Shown: positions 18,618 to 28,177, counted from the stretch's first letter. The stretch: DNA of 64,000 nt from Actinacidiphila epipremni (GCF_012034175.1 NZ_JAATEJ010000010.1:163974-227973), one strand, 5' to 3'. Notes: a model not told the origin generated them from the letters alone. Numbers and translations are program-made.

Positions 18618-18631
18618 TGACAACGTTGTCA
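18618..18631. promoter_or_regulatory. Palindromic operator upstream of the GH92 gene
   Basis: TGACAACGTTGTCA is a perfect 14-bp palindrome with the central CG typical of LacI-family operators, 61 bases before the GH92 start. It differs from the GAAACTATC sites, so a different regulator, not in this window, is expected. Confidence 0.65.
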
Positions 18632-18914
18632 CCCACCCGCCCGAGCTTTCCCCCGCCCCTGAGCCCACGTCAACCCCTCTCCGTCCACGAGATGCCCTGT
18701 CAGACAATGCCTACCAACACGTCCGACGCAGCATCCAAGCCCGGCACGACGGGGCGCGGCCGGCGATGCGCGTGCCGCGGTTCCCGCGCTCCTGGGCAGT
18801 AGCGCGGGGCCAGGACAGACACTCGCGGTCATCCCAGACCGGCGACAGCATCAGCGGCGGGCCGCCAAGCTCAGCAACACATCGCCGGCAGCAACCGCGG
18901 CCTTCCCGCACCCT
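18632..18914. other. Gene-poor stretch next to integrase remnant
   Basis: No frame here shows a recognisable protein or consistent codon bias. It is probably degraded DNA at the edge of the accessory island. Confidence 0.5.
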
Positions 18915-19776
18915 CCGCACGGGCGGCTTGGCCACGTGGCTGACGTACCGGCTTCACACATCGCCGTCCATCAGCTTTACCGGAACCCGCATACCCGCCA
19001 CACCCTTGTGTGCGCCTCCATCTGTTGCCTGGCCTCGGCCGGAAGAAGGTCGCCAAGCTCACCCCCAAGAGACGTCCACACCTGGCTCGACCGCTTGCAC
19101 ACCACCTGCCGGTGCCGCACACACGGCCTCAACACCGCCCACGACCAGCCCCAGCGCTGTGCCATCGGAAAGTGCTGCCGCAAGCAAAGAGCCCCACCAC
19201 AAAGTCTGACGCGCGACAGGAAGACCTCGACCTAACCGGCGGAATGGCCAGCATCCGCCGCACCCTCCAACGCACCAACAGTGCCGGCCTGACCGCCCTC
19301 CCCGACGAAGACTCAGAGCTCCGAACGCCGTATCGCCCTGCCCAGGCCGTGTCTGCGCTCCCTTGAACAGCACCGCGACCACCAGTCCCAGGAGCATGAA
19401 GCGGCGGGGACGGGATGGAAGGACAGCGGCTACGTCTTCACCCGGACCGACGGCAACCCGATCGAGGGAGCCACCCTCACCCGAGACTTCAACGCCCTGC
19501 TCCGCCGAGCCGCCCTCCGCCGCATCCGCTTCCACGACCTCCGCCATTCGGCGGCCACCCTCTTCCTGGAACAGGGCGTCGAACTCGTCGTCATCAAGCA
19601 ACTACTGGGCCACGCCCACATCGGCGTGACCGCCACCGTGTACGCCCACGTCCGGCTCCACCTCCAGCGCGACGCCATCGACCTCCTCGGACGCGCCCTC
19701 CGCAACCCCACCGAGATCACCGGCAAGCCCGACGGCGGCAACGAACCACCCCTCGTCGGAGCCGCCGTCCGCTGAC
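18915..19776 (+). pseudogene. Tyrosine recombinase (phage/ICE-type integrase), multiply frameshifted
   Basis: Pieces of one integrase are found in order in different frames: ATWLTYRLHT (about 18930), LLPGLGRKKVAKLTP (about 19025), RDVHTWLDRLHTTC (about 19070) with CAIGKCC (19150), ASIRRTLQRTNSAGLTALP (about 19250), then TKTQSSERRIALP after a shift near 19300. The C-terminal catalytic box is intact: FHDLRHSAATLFLEQGVELVVIKQLLGH, then TATVYAHV with the nucleophile Tyr. At least four frameshifts and a probable internal deletion make it non-functional. It is likely the relic of the element that brought in the island to its right. Confidence 0.85.
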
Positions 19777-19811
19777 ATTGCCGTCAGCTACGGCCGTCAC
19801 TCCGCCCATAC

Positions 19812-19838
19812 GCCCCGCCAGATGTCATCTGACGGGGC
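19812..19838 (+). terminator. Terminator hairpin of the dead integrase
   Basis: A near-perfect 13-bp inverted repeat (GCCCCGCCAGATG/CATCTGACGGGGC) lies 36 bases after the integrase stop and is followed by ATCATATT. It is well preserved although the gene is not. Confidence 0.6.
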
Positions 19839-19868
19839 ATCATATTCGCTCGCGCACGCACCTCAAGG

Positions 19869-20633
19869 TCAGCAAGTGGCGAGATCTACGCTGAATTCTC
19901 GCATTAGTCCCACAATCGAATCCAGGAAGGTATGATCAAGAAATTCTTGAGACGTCTGAAAGTTCCGCCAAATAATCCTCGCCGGCGGCCCCTCGCCGAA
20001 ACTCGAAGAAATACAGTCCGCGAGAGCGTCAAGATTTGATCCAAAGTAACCGCCCGGGCCATTGACCGCCTCACCCAATGCGCAGTAGAACCCCGACTTC
20101 GTGGAAATTTGCCCACCGTCCAAGTGGACAACGTCCTCCACTCCATAACGAGCAGCCCTACGGTTCGAAGCGAACCAGGAATTCTGAACAACGTGCAGCC
20201 ATGCGCCCTGATAGTTCACAGGCCACCGAAACCATTCACCCTTCTCCAGGGCGACCCCTGATGCCCAACGCGGCCAAATTCTCTCAGCTTCGGGATACTC
20301 GCAACGATTACCAAAGAACCGGAAAGCGACTCTTGGAATATTTCCGCCTGGCTCCCATACGCCAGGGTCTCCGAGCACAGCCCGACCAATGAAGTACTCC
20401 CCAATCTTCTCCCGTTGACGATTCATGACCGCCATCACTGCATCTTCGACCCTCCGCCTACCCTTCTCGACCTCATGGGCCCTCAGGAAGGCCACTTCCG
20501 GCGATTCCGCTTCCGGGTCGACAAAAAACCCCTCCACTCCCTCAGCCGCAACAAGCACCCCCCCGGACTCTTCATCCGATACCACGTACAGCGGAAAATC
20601 TGCCTTGCCCACGACGGGCAGTTCGCCAGCCAC
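19869..20633 (-). CDS. Barstar-family immunity protein for the adjacent RNase toxin
   Basis: 254 residues if started at the GTG at 20633, which has GGGGA upstream; a GTG at 20711 overlapping the toxin stop by 10 bases is the alternative. The N-terminal region (FPLYVVSDEESGG...VEGFFVDPE) is the extension seen on many Streptomyces barstar-like proteins. The C-terminal 90 residues match barstar: LDGGQI, FYCALGEAVNGPGGYFGSNLDALADC, then IIWRNFQTSQEF. The two aspartates of NLDALADC correspond to barstar Asp35 and Asp39, which block the barnase active site. It lies directly after the toxin, in lower-GC DNA than the surroundings. It is cytoplasmic and protects the producer. Confidence 0.85.
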   Translation of the reverse strand: MAGELPVVGKADFPLYVVSDEESGGVLVAAEGVEGFFVDPEAESPEVAFLRAHEVEKGRRRVEDAVMAVMNRQREKIGEYFIGRAVLGDPGVWEPGGNIPRVAFRFFGNRCEYPEAERIWPRWASGVALEKGEWFRWPVNYQGAWLHVVQNSWFASNRRAARYGVEDVVHLDGGQISTKSGFYCALGEAVNGPGGYFGSNLDALADCISSSFGEGPPARIIWRNFQTSQEFLDHTFLDSIVGLMREFSVDLATC

Positions 20634-20651
20634 GCCTAATCCCCAAACCGG

Positions 20652-20687
20652 AACTGGTGCAGCGACAATCAAGTCGCTGCACCAGTT
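20652..20687. repeat. Perfect 15-bp inverted repeat between toxin and immunity genes
   Basis: Arms 20652-20666 and 20673-20687 (AACTGGTGCAGCGAC and complement) are separated by six bases. Placed just after the toxin stop on the minus strand, it would fold tightly in RNA. There is no U-run, so it may be an attenuator or stability element. It would lie inside the coding sequence if the immunity gene started at 20711, which argues for the start at 20633. Confidence 0.8.
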
Positions 20688-20701
20688 AACCAATAGAGCT
20701 A

Positions 20702-23700
20702 CTAATTCCACCCCGAGTCAGGGAAATGGGGTGCACTGAAGCGTTGAATCTTCGCGTAATGCGTGGACGTCCAGCCGTATACCTTGACGCCGTTCGGCAG
20801 CTCCTTTTCCAGGATTCTGTCAGTGTCAGGCCTGCCCGGCACGCGGTACTCCTTAGAACCTGCCCACCAGGAGTATTCACGTCCCTTATACGTAGCGTGC
20901 GAAGGAATCCGCCCTGCCCTCACGTCGTCGTAGGCCGAAGCGATCTTATTGTTCATCCCATCCGGCAGGGGACTCGACAACCTCCCAGTGGGACAGCCAT
21001 CGCTGTTGTGAACGAGTACCGGCGTATGGCCCGCGAGTACATAGTACGTGTGCAGGTCCTGGACGGTGAGGTTGTACATGTTCCGGGCTGGACTCGGGAT
21101 GCGCCGGAGGGCGGAGACTACTGCGTTGCGGTCCGTCTGCGTGTTGAGGTTGTGGCCGACTTGCAGCTTGCCGGCCGCGGTCCAGGCGTGGGTGGTGTTG
21201 TCCCAGAAGGGGTGGTTCGCGGTGGTGTGCAAGGTGGCGAGCTGACCTTCAGGGCCTTTGACGATGACGTCGAGGAGGTTGGCGTCATGGTTTATCCAGG
21301 TGGCGGTGACGGAGTGCGGCCCTTCGTGCTTCCCGGTGACGGGGTCTCCCGCTTCGACTTTCTCGCCGGGCTTGATCTTGCTGATGGGCGTTGTTTTGCC
21401 GCCGTCCATCAACACAGGTGTGTCGGGATCGAAGCTGCACCCACCGCCCCCGCCGCCACTCCCGCCCTGGCCCCCGCCGCCTCCGGAGTACGAGAACACT
21501 CCGAACGCAAGGGCGGTCACAAAGCCCTTTACATTGACCGCTGTCAGCTCTTGGGCTTGCTCGTCCGATGCGCATTCGGAGGCATGAGTGAGACAGTACG
21601 TTGCAGCGACAGCCCTGGCTCCATCAAGATCGTCCTGGTGGTGCAACAGGTATTTGTATGCCCGACTGCAGCCTGTACGACCGAGGCAGAGGTTGGTCAT
21701 GTGGCCGTCTATGTTGGCCTGAGGTTCCCAGTAGTCCGCACCGCTTCCCCAGTTTCCGTTGCCGCCCTCCCAGAGCCATCCCAACAACTCCTGGGTGTTG
21801 CTGGCAGGCGGCGACCAATGATTGATCTCGCTGCGCTTTATCGAGGCGATGTCGTTGGCAGAAGGTTTTCCGCTGGATGTACCGCAGCTTCCTGGCCGGC
21901 AGCCGCCACCGTGAGTGGGGGATTGGCCGTGGTTCTTACCCCATTCCTGGTTTGCGGTGGTGCCGCAGCCGCCGGGGCATCCGTTCTGGGGGCTGTAGCC
22001 GTAACAGGCGCCTTCGGTGCCGCAGCCGAGGGGGATGAGGCCGGATGGGTCGGCTTGGCCGATGGGGTTGTCGCGGGTGTAGGTGTAGCCGTTGAGGAGT
22101 TGGTCGTCGGTGGCTTCGAAGAGGGGGTCGAGGCTGATGAAGCGGCCGAGGGTGGGGTCGTACTGGCGGGCGCCGAGTTGGGTGAGGCCGGTGTTGGTGT
22201 TGGTCGGGGCGTCGAGGAATCCGCGGTTGTCGGTCCAGGTGACGGTGGTGCCGCGGGTGTCGCCGTAGGGGGTGAACTGGCGCCAGGTGGGGGTTTGGGC
22301 GGTGCTGTCGAGGCGGATGCCGTTGGTGCCGTGGAGGTCGCCGAACTCGAAGCCGTAGTTGGTGCCGAGGCCTGTGCGTACGGCGGTGCCGCCGCCGGGA
22401 AGGGCGAGATAGCGGACGCCGGTGGCGGTGTCGGTGGCGGTGTTGAGGGTGATCTGCTGGCCGGGCAGGTACAGGATCGTGCTGCCGGGGTCCTTCTGCA
22501 GCAGGACGTTGCCGTCGGCGTCGTAGACGTAGGAGGTGGTGCCGGAGGCGGTGGCGGTGATCTGGCTGAGGCGGCCGGTGTCGTCCCACGTCAGGTTCTG
22601 GGTGCCGGCGGCGGTGTTGCGGGTGAGGGTGTTGCCGTCGGCGTCGTAGGTGTAGGCGGTCGAGGCGGTGGTGGCGCCGGTGGACTGGGTGCCGGTGAGG
22701 GTGTGGGGCTGGTTGGCGGTGTTGCCGTTGCCGGTGCCCTTGTACATGTAGCCGGTGGTGGTGTCGGTGCCGCCGGCGGTGGTGGCGTGGTCGGTCTGGC
22801 TGGTGCGCTGGCCGAGGATGTCGAAGGTCCAGCTGGTCCAGTACGCGGTGCCGCCGGTGAGCTGGTCGCCGACCTGGGCGTGGCTGCCTGGCGTGGGCGC
22901 GGCGGCGCAGGAGTCGGTGGCGGTCCAGGCAGAGGTGAGGCGGTCGAGGTGGTCGTAGGCGTAGCACTGGGTCTCGGTGGCGGCGGTGGCACCGAGGCGG
23001 GTGCTGGTCTGGCGGGTGATGTTGCCGGCCGGGTCGTAGTCGTAGGCCTCGTCGTCGATCGCGGCCGGTGTGATGGTGCGGGTGAGGAGCTGGTCTTTGA
23101 CCGCTCCGGTGTGCGGGTCGTAGGTGTTGGTGAGGTAGGCGTTGTTGCCGCTGTTGCCGATGGTCTCCTGCAGGACCTGCCCGTAGGCGGAGTAGGTGGT
23201 GTCGTGGGCGTAGGTGTAGGAGGTGTCGGCGACGCTGTTGGGCAGGTCCAGGGCCGTGGAGTAGCCGTGGGCGACCGTCTGGGCCGGCAGGCCGCCTGCC
23301 GCGGGGTAGTTGTCGGTCAGGGGGAGGCCGGCGTTCGCGGAGTAGGTGTGCTTGAACGTCCAGACCCGGCCCAGGGCCGCACCCTCGGTGGTGGGGATGT
23401 TGACGGTTTCGCCGAGCGACTCGCCGAAGGCGTTGAAGCCGGTCTGCTGTGTGACGTAGGCAGCGCCGCCGCTGTAAGAGGTCTCTGTGGTGAGCTTCCC
23501 GATCGCGTTTGTGACGTTTGCGACGCCGTTGTCGTTGTCGTAGACCCACGACGCCGTCTGGTTGGCCGACGCTTGCGCGTTCAGCGGCGCCGCGTACTGG
23601 GAGGTCTTGCGGTTCAGGGCGTCGTAGACGAAGGAGACGCTCTTGCCGCGGGCGTCGGTGGTCTGGGTGAGGTTGCCGTTGTCGTCGTAGACCATGGTGC

Positions 23701-26700
23701 TCGTGCCGGCGTCCGGGTCGGACTTGGAGATGGCCCGGCCGAGCAGGTCGTAGGTGGTGGACCAGGTGCTGCCCCCGCTGGCGACGGTGTCCTGGTTGCC
23801 GTGCCCGTCGTAGCCGTAGGTGATCGCGTTGGACGTACCGCCGCTGATCGACCAGATGCCGGTGAAGGTGTCGGCCGGCTTGGACAGCGTCGGCGGCGTG
23901 CTGTACGAGGCGACCGACGTGGTACGGCCGAGCGGGTCGGTCGTGGTCGACTTCACCGTTCCGCCGTCCGGCGGGATCACGGTGGTGGTGTCCCCGTTGT
24001 AGACCGTGGTGGTGGTCTGCTTGGTCACCCCGTACTGCAGGGAGTCGTCGACTACGACGCGCCCTAGGCCGTCGAAGGTGTAGACGTCCTGGTCGGGGAT
24101 GACGGAGTCCTCGTCGTTGTCGCCCTTGGCGATCTCCAGGGCGGGGGCGTGGTCCTTGTCCCAGTAGGCGGTGTTCTTCTTGCGGACCCAGCCGTGGGAG
24201 TCGTAGAAGGACTCGGTGATCAGCCGTCCGAGCTGCGGTGTCGGGGTCTGGGTCTGCCGGTCGCGGCCCAGGGAGTCGTACAGGGTCGTCGAAGTGACGT
24301 AACCGAGCGAGTTGTTGAGCGTCTGGGTGGTGATGCCGGAGTAACTGGTCTGCGAGACCGTGTAGGTGTAGAGGGCGTCGGCCGGTGCGCTGGTGGGGCG
24401 GTTGTCCTGCCAGACGGCGGTGGTGCGGCCGAGAGTGTCGTACCGTGCGGTGCTGACCAGCCCGTTGACGTCCGTGCTGGTCAGGGTCAGCGAGCGGGCG
24501 GGGTCGAGCGTCGTCGTGGCGCTCTGGTTCTTGGCGTTGGTGGAGGTGACCGCGGTGGTCAGGCCGACGCTGTCGAGGGTGTAGGCGGTGGTGGTCTTGT
24601 TGCCGTTGCTGTCGTACGCGGCGGTCGCGCGGCCGTAGGCGTCGAAAGTGCTGCGGCTGCCGGTGATCCAGGTGAAGGAGCCGGCCGCGTAGCCGGAGGC
24701 GTGACGGACCATGGTGAGGTCGCCGATGGTGGGCGCGGCAGCCTGCGGGAAGGTGGTGGAGAAGGTGGGGTCGTCGTAGAAGTTCTGGGCGGCCGAGACG
24801 ACCTGGGCGGGTCGGTTCACGGAGGCCGGTGCGCTCAGTGAGTTGAGGGTCTTCGGGACGGTGGCGGTGCTGTTCTCGGTGAAGCCGGAGCAGGCGACCG
24901 AGTCCGTTTCCTCGAAGGAGACCAGGCCGACAAGGTTCTTCGCGGTGTTGGCCGGTGCGTAAGTGGTGGACGTACACCGGTCGTAGTCCGCCTGGGCGGG
25001 GACGGTGTGCGTGTAGACGTGAGTGGGGAACGCGAAGGTGGCGCTGGAGGGACTGGCGTCGTAGGTGGTGTCGGTCTCGGTGTACCGCCAGTGGGTCGTG
25101 CCGCCGTCGGTGAGTGCCTGGCGGGCCCAGGTCTCGGCGGCCTGGACCGCGTGGGCGGTCAGGTCCGGAACGCCGGTCCTCGCCCGGGTGGCGGTTGCGG
25201 CGGAGATCCAGTAGGAGGTGACGGTGGAGTCGTTGACCGCGCCGCCGTCACCGAGGTAGTTCGTGGTCTCCAGGGTGTTGCCGGCGAGCTGGTCGCTGTC
25301 GGTGTGCTGGCCGCCCTGGGAGTCGGTGAGCGTGACCGAGCGGGTCGAGGTGGAGGACAGCCAGTCGCCGTCCATGCCGCGGTAGTACGTGGTGACGGAC
25401 TTGGTCTGCGCGTCGTTGGTGCCGTCGCCGGTGCGCGTCGTGACGGTGCCGTATCCGCGGAACTGGCCCCAGGTGCGGTACTTGGCCTTGACGACCTCGT
25501 TGTCGTCGTAGTGCCAGGCCGCGCCGCCGGTGTAGTCGTAGTCGGTCTCCTGGGCGACCGCACCGCCGGTGATGTCGGTCTGCACGATCTTGGTGGCGGC
25601 GTACTTCTCGAACCAGTCGGTGATCGGTGCGGTGTAGTCCTTCGGGGTCCAACTCACCGGGTAGCAGGACTTGGCGTTGGACGACGGACTGGCGCTCGCG
25701 ACGTAAGTGGCGGTGCACGGCTCGGGAAGGCCGTAGGTGACCGCGGTGATGCCGCCCATCTCGTTGGTGACCGACGAGATCCGGTAGCGGTACAGGCCCG
25801 GGAAGGAGGAGGTGTCGACCCGGTTCTGCAGGTCGATGCCGGTGAACTTGACGTCGGGAAGTGTGACCGTGTTCGCCGGGCCGCCCGGGGAGGCGTGGTT
25901 GCCGGTGTGCGAGATCGAGGACAGCCACAGCGTCGGGGAGTTGCCGTCGCCGGTCGCCGGCTCGGTCTCGTGGAGGGTGTAGGTGTCCACCGGCAGGTGG
26001 TCGTTCGCGGTCGCGGACCACTGCTTGGTGGTGATCGACGCCAGGCGGGCGGTGGAGAAGAACGACGGTGACTGCTGGTCGCAGTCGGTGCCTTGCACGC
26101 ACACCAGGTCGTAGGGCACGTCGGGGTACTGGGTGGGGGCGGTGGTGGTGGACAAGGCGTCGCAGGTGGCCAGGGTGCAGCGCTTGTCGGAGGTGAAGAC
26201 GACCTGGTCCGGGACGGTGCCGTAGGCGCCGCCGTCGCGGAAGCCGTAGTCGATCCGGGTCAGGTAGGAGTCACGGACGTAGGAGACGTCGTGGGCGCCC
26301 TTGTCCTCGCCGTAGTAGTTGGTGTCCTGGTGGTAGTAGTACGCCATCGCTTCGCCGTGGGTGTCGGTGACGTAGTCCAGGTGCCAGCGGTAGGCCATCG
26401 TGCACACCGACGAGGTGAAGCCCGCCGAGTCGTAGCAGGGGTCGCCGGAATGGGCGGAGTACACCGGCTCGGTGTCGACCGAGTTGGTGGTCGGCTTGCC
26501 CGAAGTCCAGCCCGGGAGCTGGTTGCGGCCGAACTGGTAGGTGTCGCCGTTGCGTTCGGTGACGGTCCAGTAGTCGGTGTTGTAGGTGCCGCTGCCGTTG
26601 CCGGAGTTGGTGACGTGCTTGACCACCTCGCCGTTGTCGGCTGCCGGTTTCCAGTCGCCGGTGGTGTCGTCCTTGACCAGCGAGGTGGAGGACCCGTTCA

Positions 26701-27829
26701 GCGACAGCGTCAGCAGCGGGCCGGCGTAGCAGTTGTCACCGGTGGCGACGGGCGAGGCCGTACCTTCCGGGTCGTCGGCGCAGGAGGTGAAGGTCTGCTC
26801 GATGAACGAGTCCGGGGTGCTCCAGCCATCACCGGCCCAGGACGCCTGGGCCTGCGTGGAGGCGGTCTGGCCGTCGACCGAGCCGGAGTTGTAGCTCAGG
26901 TCCGCCGAGGGCTGCAAGGAGCCCGAGGAGCCGGGCAGGTCGATCGGGTAGCTGTAGGAGAACGAGCCGGACGAGCCACCGGACGACCATGAGCCCGAAG
27001 GCTTGAGCGACGTCGCCGAGTACGTGCCCGCGCCGCTGTCCGTGGACGCGGTAGCCGCCAGCACAGTCGCCGCGGCGAAAGTGTCCTGCGCGGAGGACGA
27101 CGCAGTCGGGGCCGGCGCAAAGGTACGTGTCGGGCTCGTCGTGCCGGGCCGGGTGAGGTTCAGCGTGGTCGACAGGTCCGTCGCGCTGTCGTGAGTGGTG
27201 GCCAGCGGCGTCTGGGTACGGCACGCCGGCAGCTGCGGTGTGGTCAGGGCGCAGGCCGGAAGCTGGACCAGGTGCAGACGGGAGGCGTAGTTGCCCCCGG
27301 CGGCCTGCACGAACGAAGCGGTGTTCAGCCCGATCTGGACGGGGCCGGTCCCGCCCGCCGCGGCTCCGACCGTGAAGACCACGCCGTCGAGTCCGAGGTC
27401 CGTCGCGTCCTGGTGCGCGAGCATCGTGACGTTGAGGCTGCTGGGCCCTGTGTAGCTGCCCTTCTTGGGGGCAACCGTCCGGGCCCACAGCGGCGTTCCT
27501 GCTGCGCCGGCTTTGGCGCCTGGCTGCTTGCCCGCAGGGGCAGTGAGGGCGGTGGTGGCAACTACGGCAGCAGGCCACCGGGCCGGGGCTGCGTGGAACG
27601 CCCTCTTGGTCTGGTCCTCGACCTGGATCTTCTTGACCTTCACCGTCGTCACGTCCTTGACGGGAGTGACGTCGTGAACGGGCGGTGGGCCCGCATGAGC
27701 CGGGCCGGCGAGCGCCGGGTTGGCGCCGGCCAGCGACGCGGTGAGCGTGAGCGCCCCGACTACGCCTATCCAGCGGCGGTGCCTGCGGACAGGGCGAAAG
27801 CCGCGGCCGAACCATGCAACCCGAGCCAT
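20702..27829 (-). CDS. Secreted RHS polymorphic toxin with Hint domain and C-terminal barnase-like RNase
   Basis: 2375 residues. Signal peptide 1-42 (VGALTLTASLAGANPALAGPAHA). N-terminal beta region includes an SpvB-like stretch (SGSFSYSYPIDLPG). YD/RHS repeats run about 1080-1830 (for example YDALNRKTSQY, YDADGNTLTRN). The RHS core boundary LGARQYDPTLGRFISLDP lies near 1885, normally followed by a variable tip. The tip has a Hint autoprotease (about 2131-2275) starting at Cys in CSFDPDTPVL, with TTANHPFW and ending VLVHN-S, then a 96-residue RNase N1/barnase-type domain. Barnase catalytic residues are matched by Glu2327 (SKEYR), Arg2333, Arg2338 (DTDRIL) and His2357 (STHY). Predicted role: contact-dependent or secreted killing by RNA cleavage after Hint release. 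The barstar gene follows. Confidence 0.9.
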   Translation of the reverse strand: MARVAWFGRGFRPVRRHRRWIGVVGALTLTASLAGANPALAGPAHAGPPPVHDVTPVKDVTTVKVKKIQVEDQTKRAFHAAPARWPAAVVATTALTAPAGKQPGAKAGAAGTPLWARTVAPKKGSYTGPSSLNVTMLAHQDATDLGLDGVVFTVGAAAGGTGPVQIGLNTASFVQAAGGNYASRLHLVQLPACALTTPQLPACRTQTPLATTHDSATDLSTTLNLTRPGTTSPTRTFAPAPTASSSAQDTFAAATVLAATASTDSGAGTYSATSLKPSGSWSSGGSSGSFSYSYPIDLPGSSGSLQPSADLSYNSGSVDGQTASTQAQASWAGDGWSTPDSFIEQTFTSCADDPEGTASPVATGDNCYAGPLLTLSLNGSSTSLVKDDTTGDWKPAADNGEVVKHVTNSGNGSGTYNTDYWTVTERNGDTYQFGRNQLPGWTSGKPTTNSVDTEPVYSAHSGDPCYDSAGFTSSVCTMAYRWHLDYVTDTHGEAMAYYYHQDTNYYGEDKGAHDVSYVRDSYLTRIDYGFRDGGAYGTVPDQVVFTSDKRCTLATCDALSTTTAPTQYPDVPYDLVCVQGTDCDQQSPSFFSTARLASITTKQWSATANDHLPVDTYTLHETEPATGDGNSPTLWLSSISHTGNHASPGGPANTVTLPDVKFTGIDLQNRVDTSSFPGLYRYRISSVTNEMGGITAVTYGLPEPCTATYVASASPSSNAKSCYPVSWTPKDYTAPITDWFEKYAATKIVQTDITGGAVAQETDYDYTGGAAWHYDDNEVVKAKYRTWGQFRGYGTVTTRTGDGTNDAQTKSVTTYYRGMDGDWLSSTSTRSVTLTDSQGGQHTDSDQLAGNTLETTNYLGDGGAVNDSTVTSYWISAATATRARTGVPDLTAHAVQAAETWARQALTDGGTTHWRYTETDTTYDASPSSATFAFPTHVYTHTVPAQADYDRCTSTTYAPANTAKNLVGLVSFEETDSVACSGFTENSTATVPKTLNSLSAPASVNRPAQVVSAAQNFYDDPTFSTTFPQAAAPTIGDLTMVRHASGYAAGSFTWITGSRSTFDAYGRATAAYDSNGNKTTTAYTLDSVGLTTAVTSTNAKNQSATTTLDPARSLTLTSTDVNGLVSTARYDTLGRTTAVWQDNRPTSAPADALYTYTVSQTSYSGITTQTLNNSLGYVTSTTLYDSLGRDRQTQTPTPQLGRLITESFYDSHGWVRKKNTAYWDKDHAPALEIAKGDNDEDSVIPDQDVYTFDGLGRVVVDDSLQYGVTKQTTTTVYNGDTTTVIPPDGGTVKSTTTDPLGRTTSVASYSTPPTLSKPADTFTGIWSISGGTSNAITYGYDGHGNQDTVASGGSTWSTTYDLLGRAISKSDPDAGTSTMVYDDNGNLTQTTDARGKSVSFVYDALNRKTSQYAAPLNAQASANQTASWVYDNDNGVANVTNAIGKLTTETSYSGGAAYVTQQTGFNAFGESLGETVNIPTTEGAALGRVWTFKHTYSANAGLPLTDNYPAAGGLPAQTVAHGYSTALDLPNSVADTSYTYAHDTTYSAYGQVLQETIGNSGNNAYLTNTYDPHTGAVKDQLLTRTITPAAIDDEAYDYDPAGNITRQTSTRLGATAATETQCYAYDHLDRLTSAWTATDSCAAAPTPGSHAQVGDQLTGGTAYWTSWTFDILGQRTSQTDHATTAGGTDTTTGYMYKGTGNGNTANQPHTLTGTQSTGATTASTAYTYDADGNTLTRNTAAGTQNLTWDDTGRLSQITATASGTTSYVYDADGNVLLQKDPGSTILYLPGQQITLNTATDTATGVRYLALPGGGTAVRTGLGTNYGFEFGDLHGTNGIRLDSTAQTPTWRQFTPYGDTRGTTVTWTDNRGFLDAPTNTNTGLTQLGARQYDPTLGRFISLDPLFEATDDQLLNGYTYTRDNPIGQADPSGLIPLGCGTEGACYGYSPQNGCPGGCGTTANQEWGKNHGQSPTHGGGCRPGSCGTSSGKPSANDIASIKRSEINHWSPPASNTQELLGWLWEGGNGNWGSGADYWEPQANIDGHMTNLCLGRTGCSRAYKYLLHHQDDLDGARAVAATYCLTHASECASDEQAQELTAVNVKGFVTALAFGVFSYSGGGGGQGGSGGGGGGCSFDPDTPVLMDGGKTTPISKIKPGEKVEAGDPVTGKHEGPHSVTATWINHDANLLDVIVKGPEGQLATLHTTANHPFWDNTTHAWTAAGKLQVGHNLNTQTDRNAVVSALRRIPSPARNMYNLTVQDLHTYYVLAGHTPVLVHNSDGCPTGRLSSPLPDGMNNKIASAYDDVRAGRIPSHATYKGREYSWWAGSKEYRVPGRPDTDRILEKELPNGVKVYGWTSTHYAKIQRFSAPHFPDSGWN

Positions 27830-28177
27830 GGACTACACCGGTCCCATCTCTCAAACCAGCCTGCGAGCAGGCACGACGAGCTACCGGCAGACGTCTGACC
27901 GGTGAAGCGACGTTGACTATCGCACGACAACGAAGGCCAGGCCGAGATCTTCATATCCGGAATGTCAGAACATCGAAATGTAATGATTACGCAAAGAACC
28001 TATGAAAGAATTGTGATGAATCTGGGCACACACTCTCCATCTCCTCCTTCGGGGCCTCGGGTTGCCGCAACCCGGTCTCGACCGAACCGCGAGGTCCAAG
28101 GGATGCTCTGCCGGTAGTTGCCACACACATCGTCCCGTTCGCAGGGCCACGATGCGGAACCCGGGGAGAGAAACGCT
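27830..28177. promoter_or_regulatory. Divergent promoter region between the two giant secreted genes
   Basis: 348 bases separate the divergent starts. It is AT-richer than the flanks near 27960-28020 and contains an 11-bp palindrome GTAATGATTAC (27980-27990), a candidate operator. It also has a hairpin CGGGTTG-CCG-CAACCCG (28058-28074) in the leader of the rightward gene. Shared regulation is plausible. Confidence 0.55.

Noticed and set aside
18601..19209. Plus-strand frame of 202 codons upstream of the integrase catalytic region
   Set aside because: Only short pieces match integrase, and the frame changes repeatedly; it is part of the decayed integrase, not a gene.
20726..24067. Plus-strand open frame of over 1100 codons opposite the RHS gene
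   Set aside because: It mirrors the codon bias of the RHS gene on the other strand, is rich in Gly/Val repeats and shows no domain.
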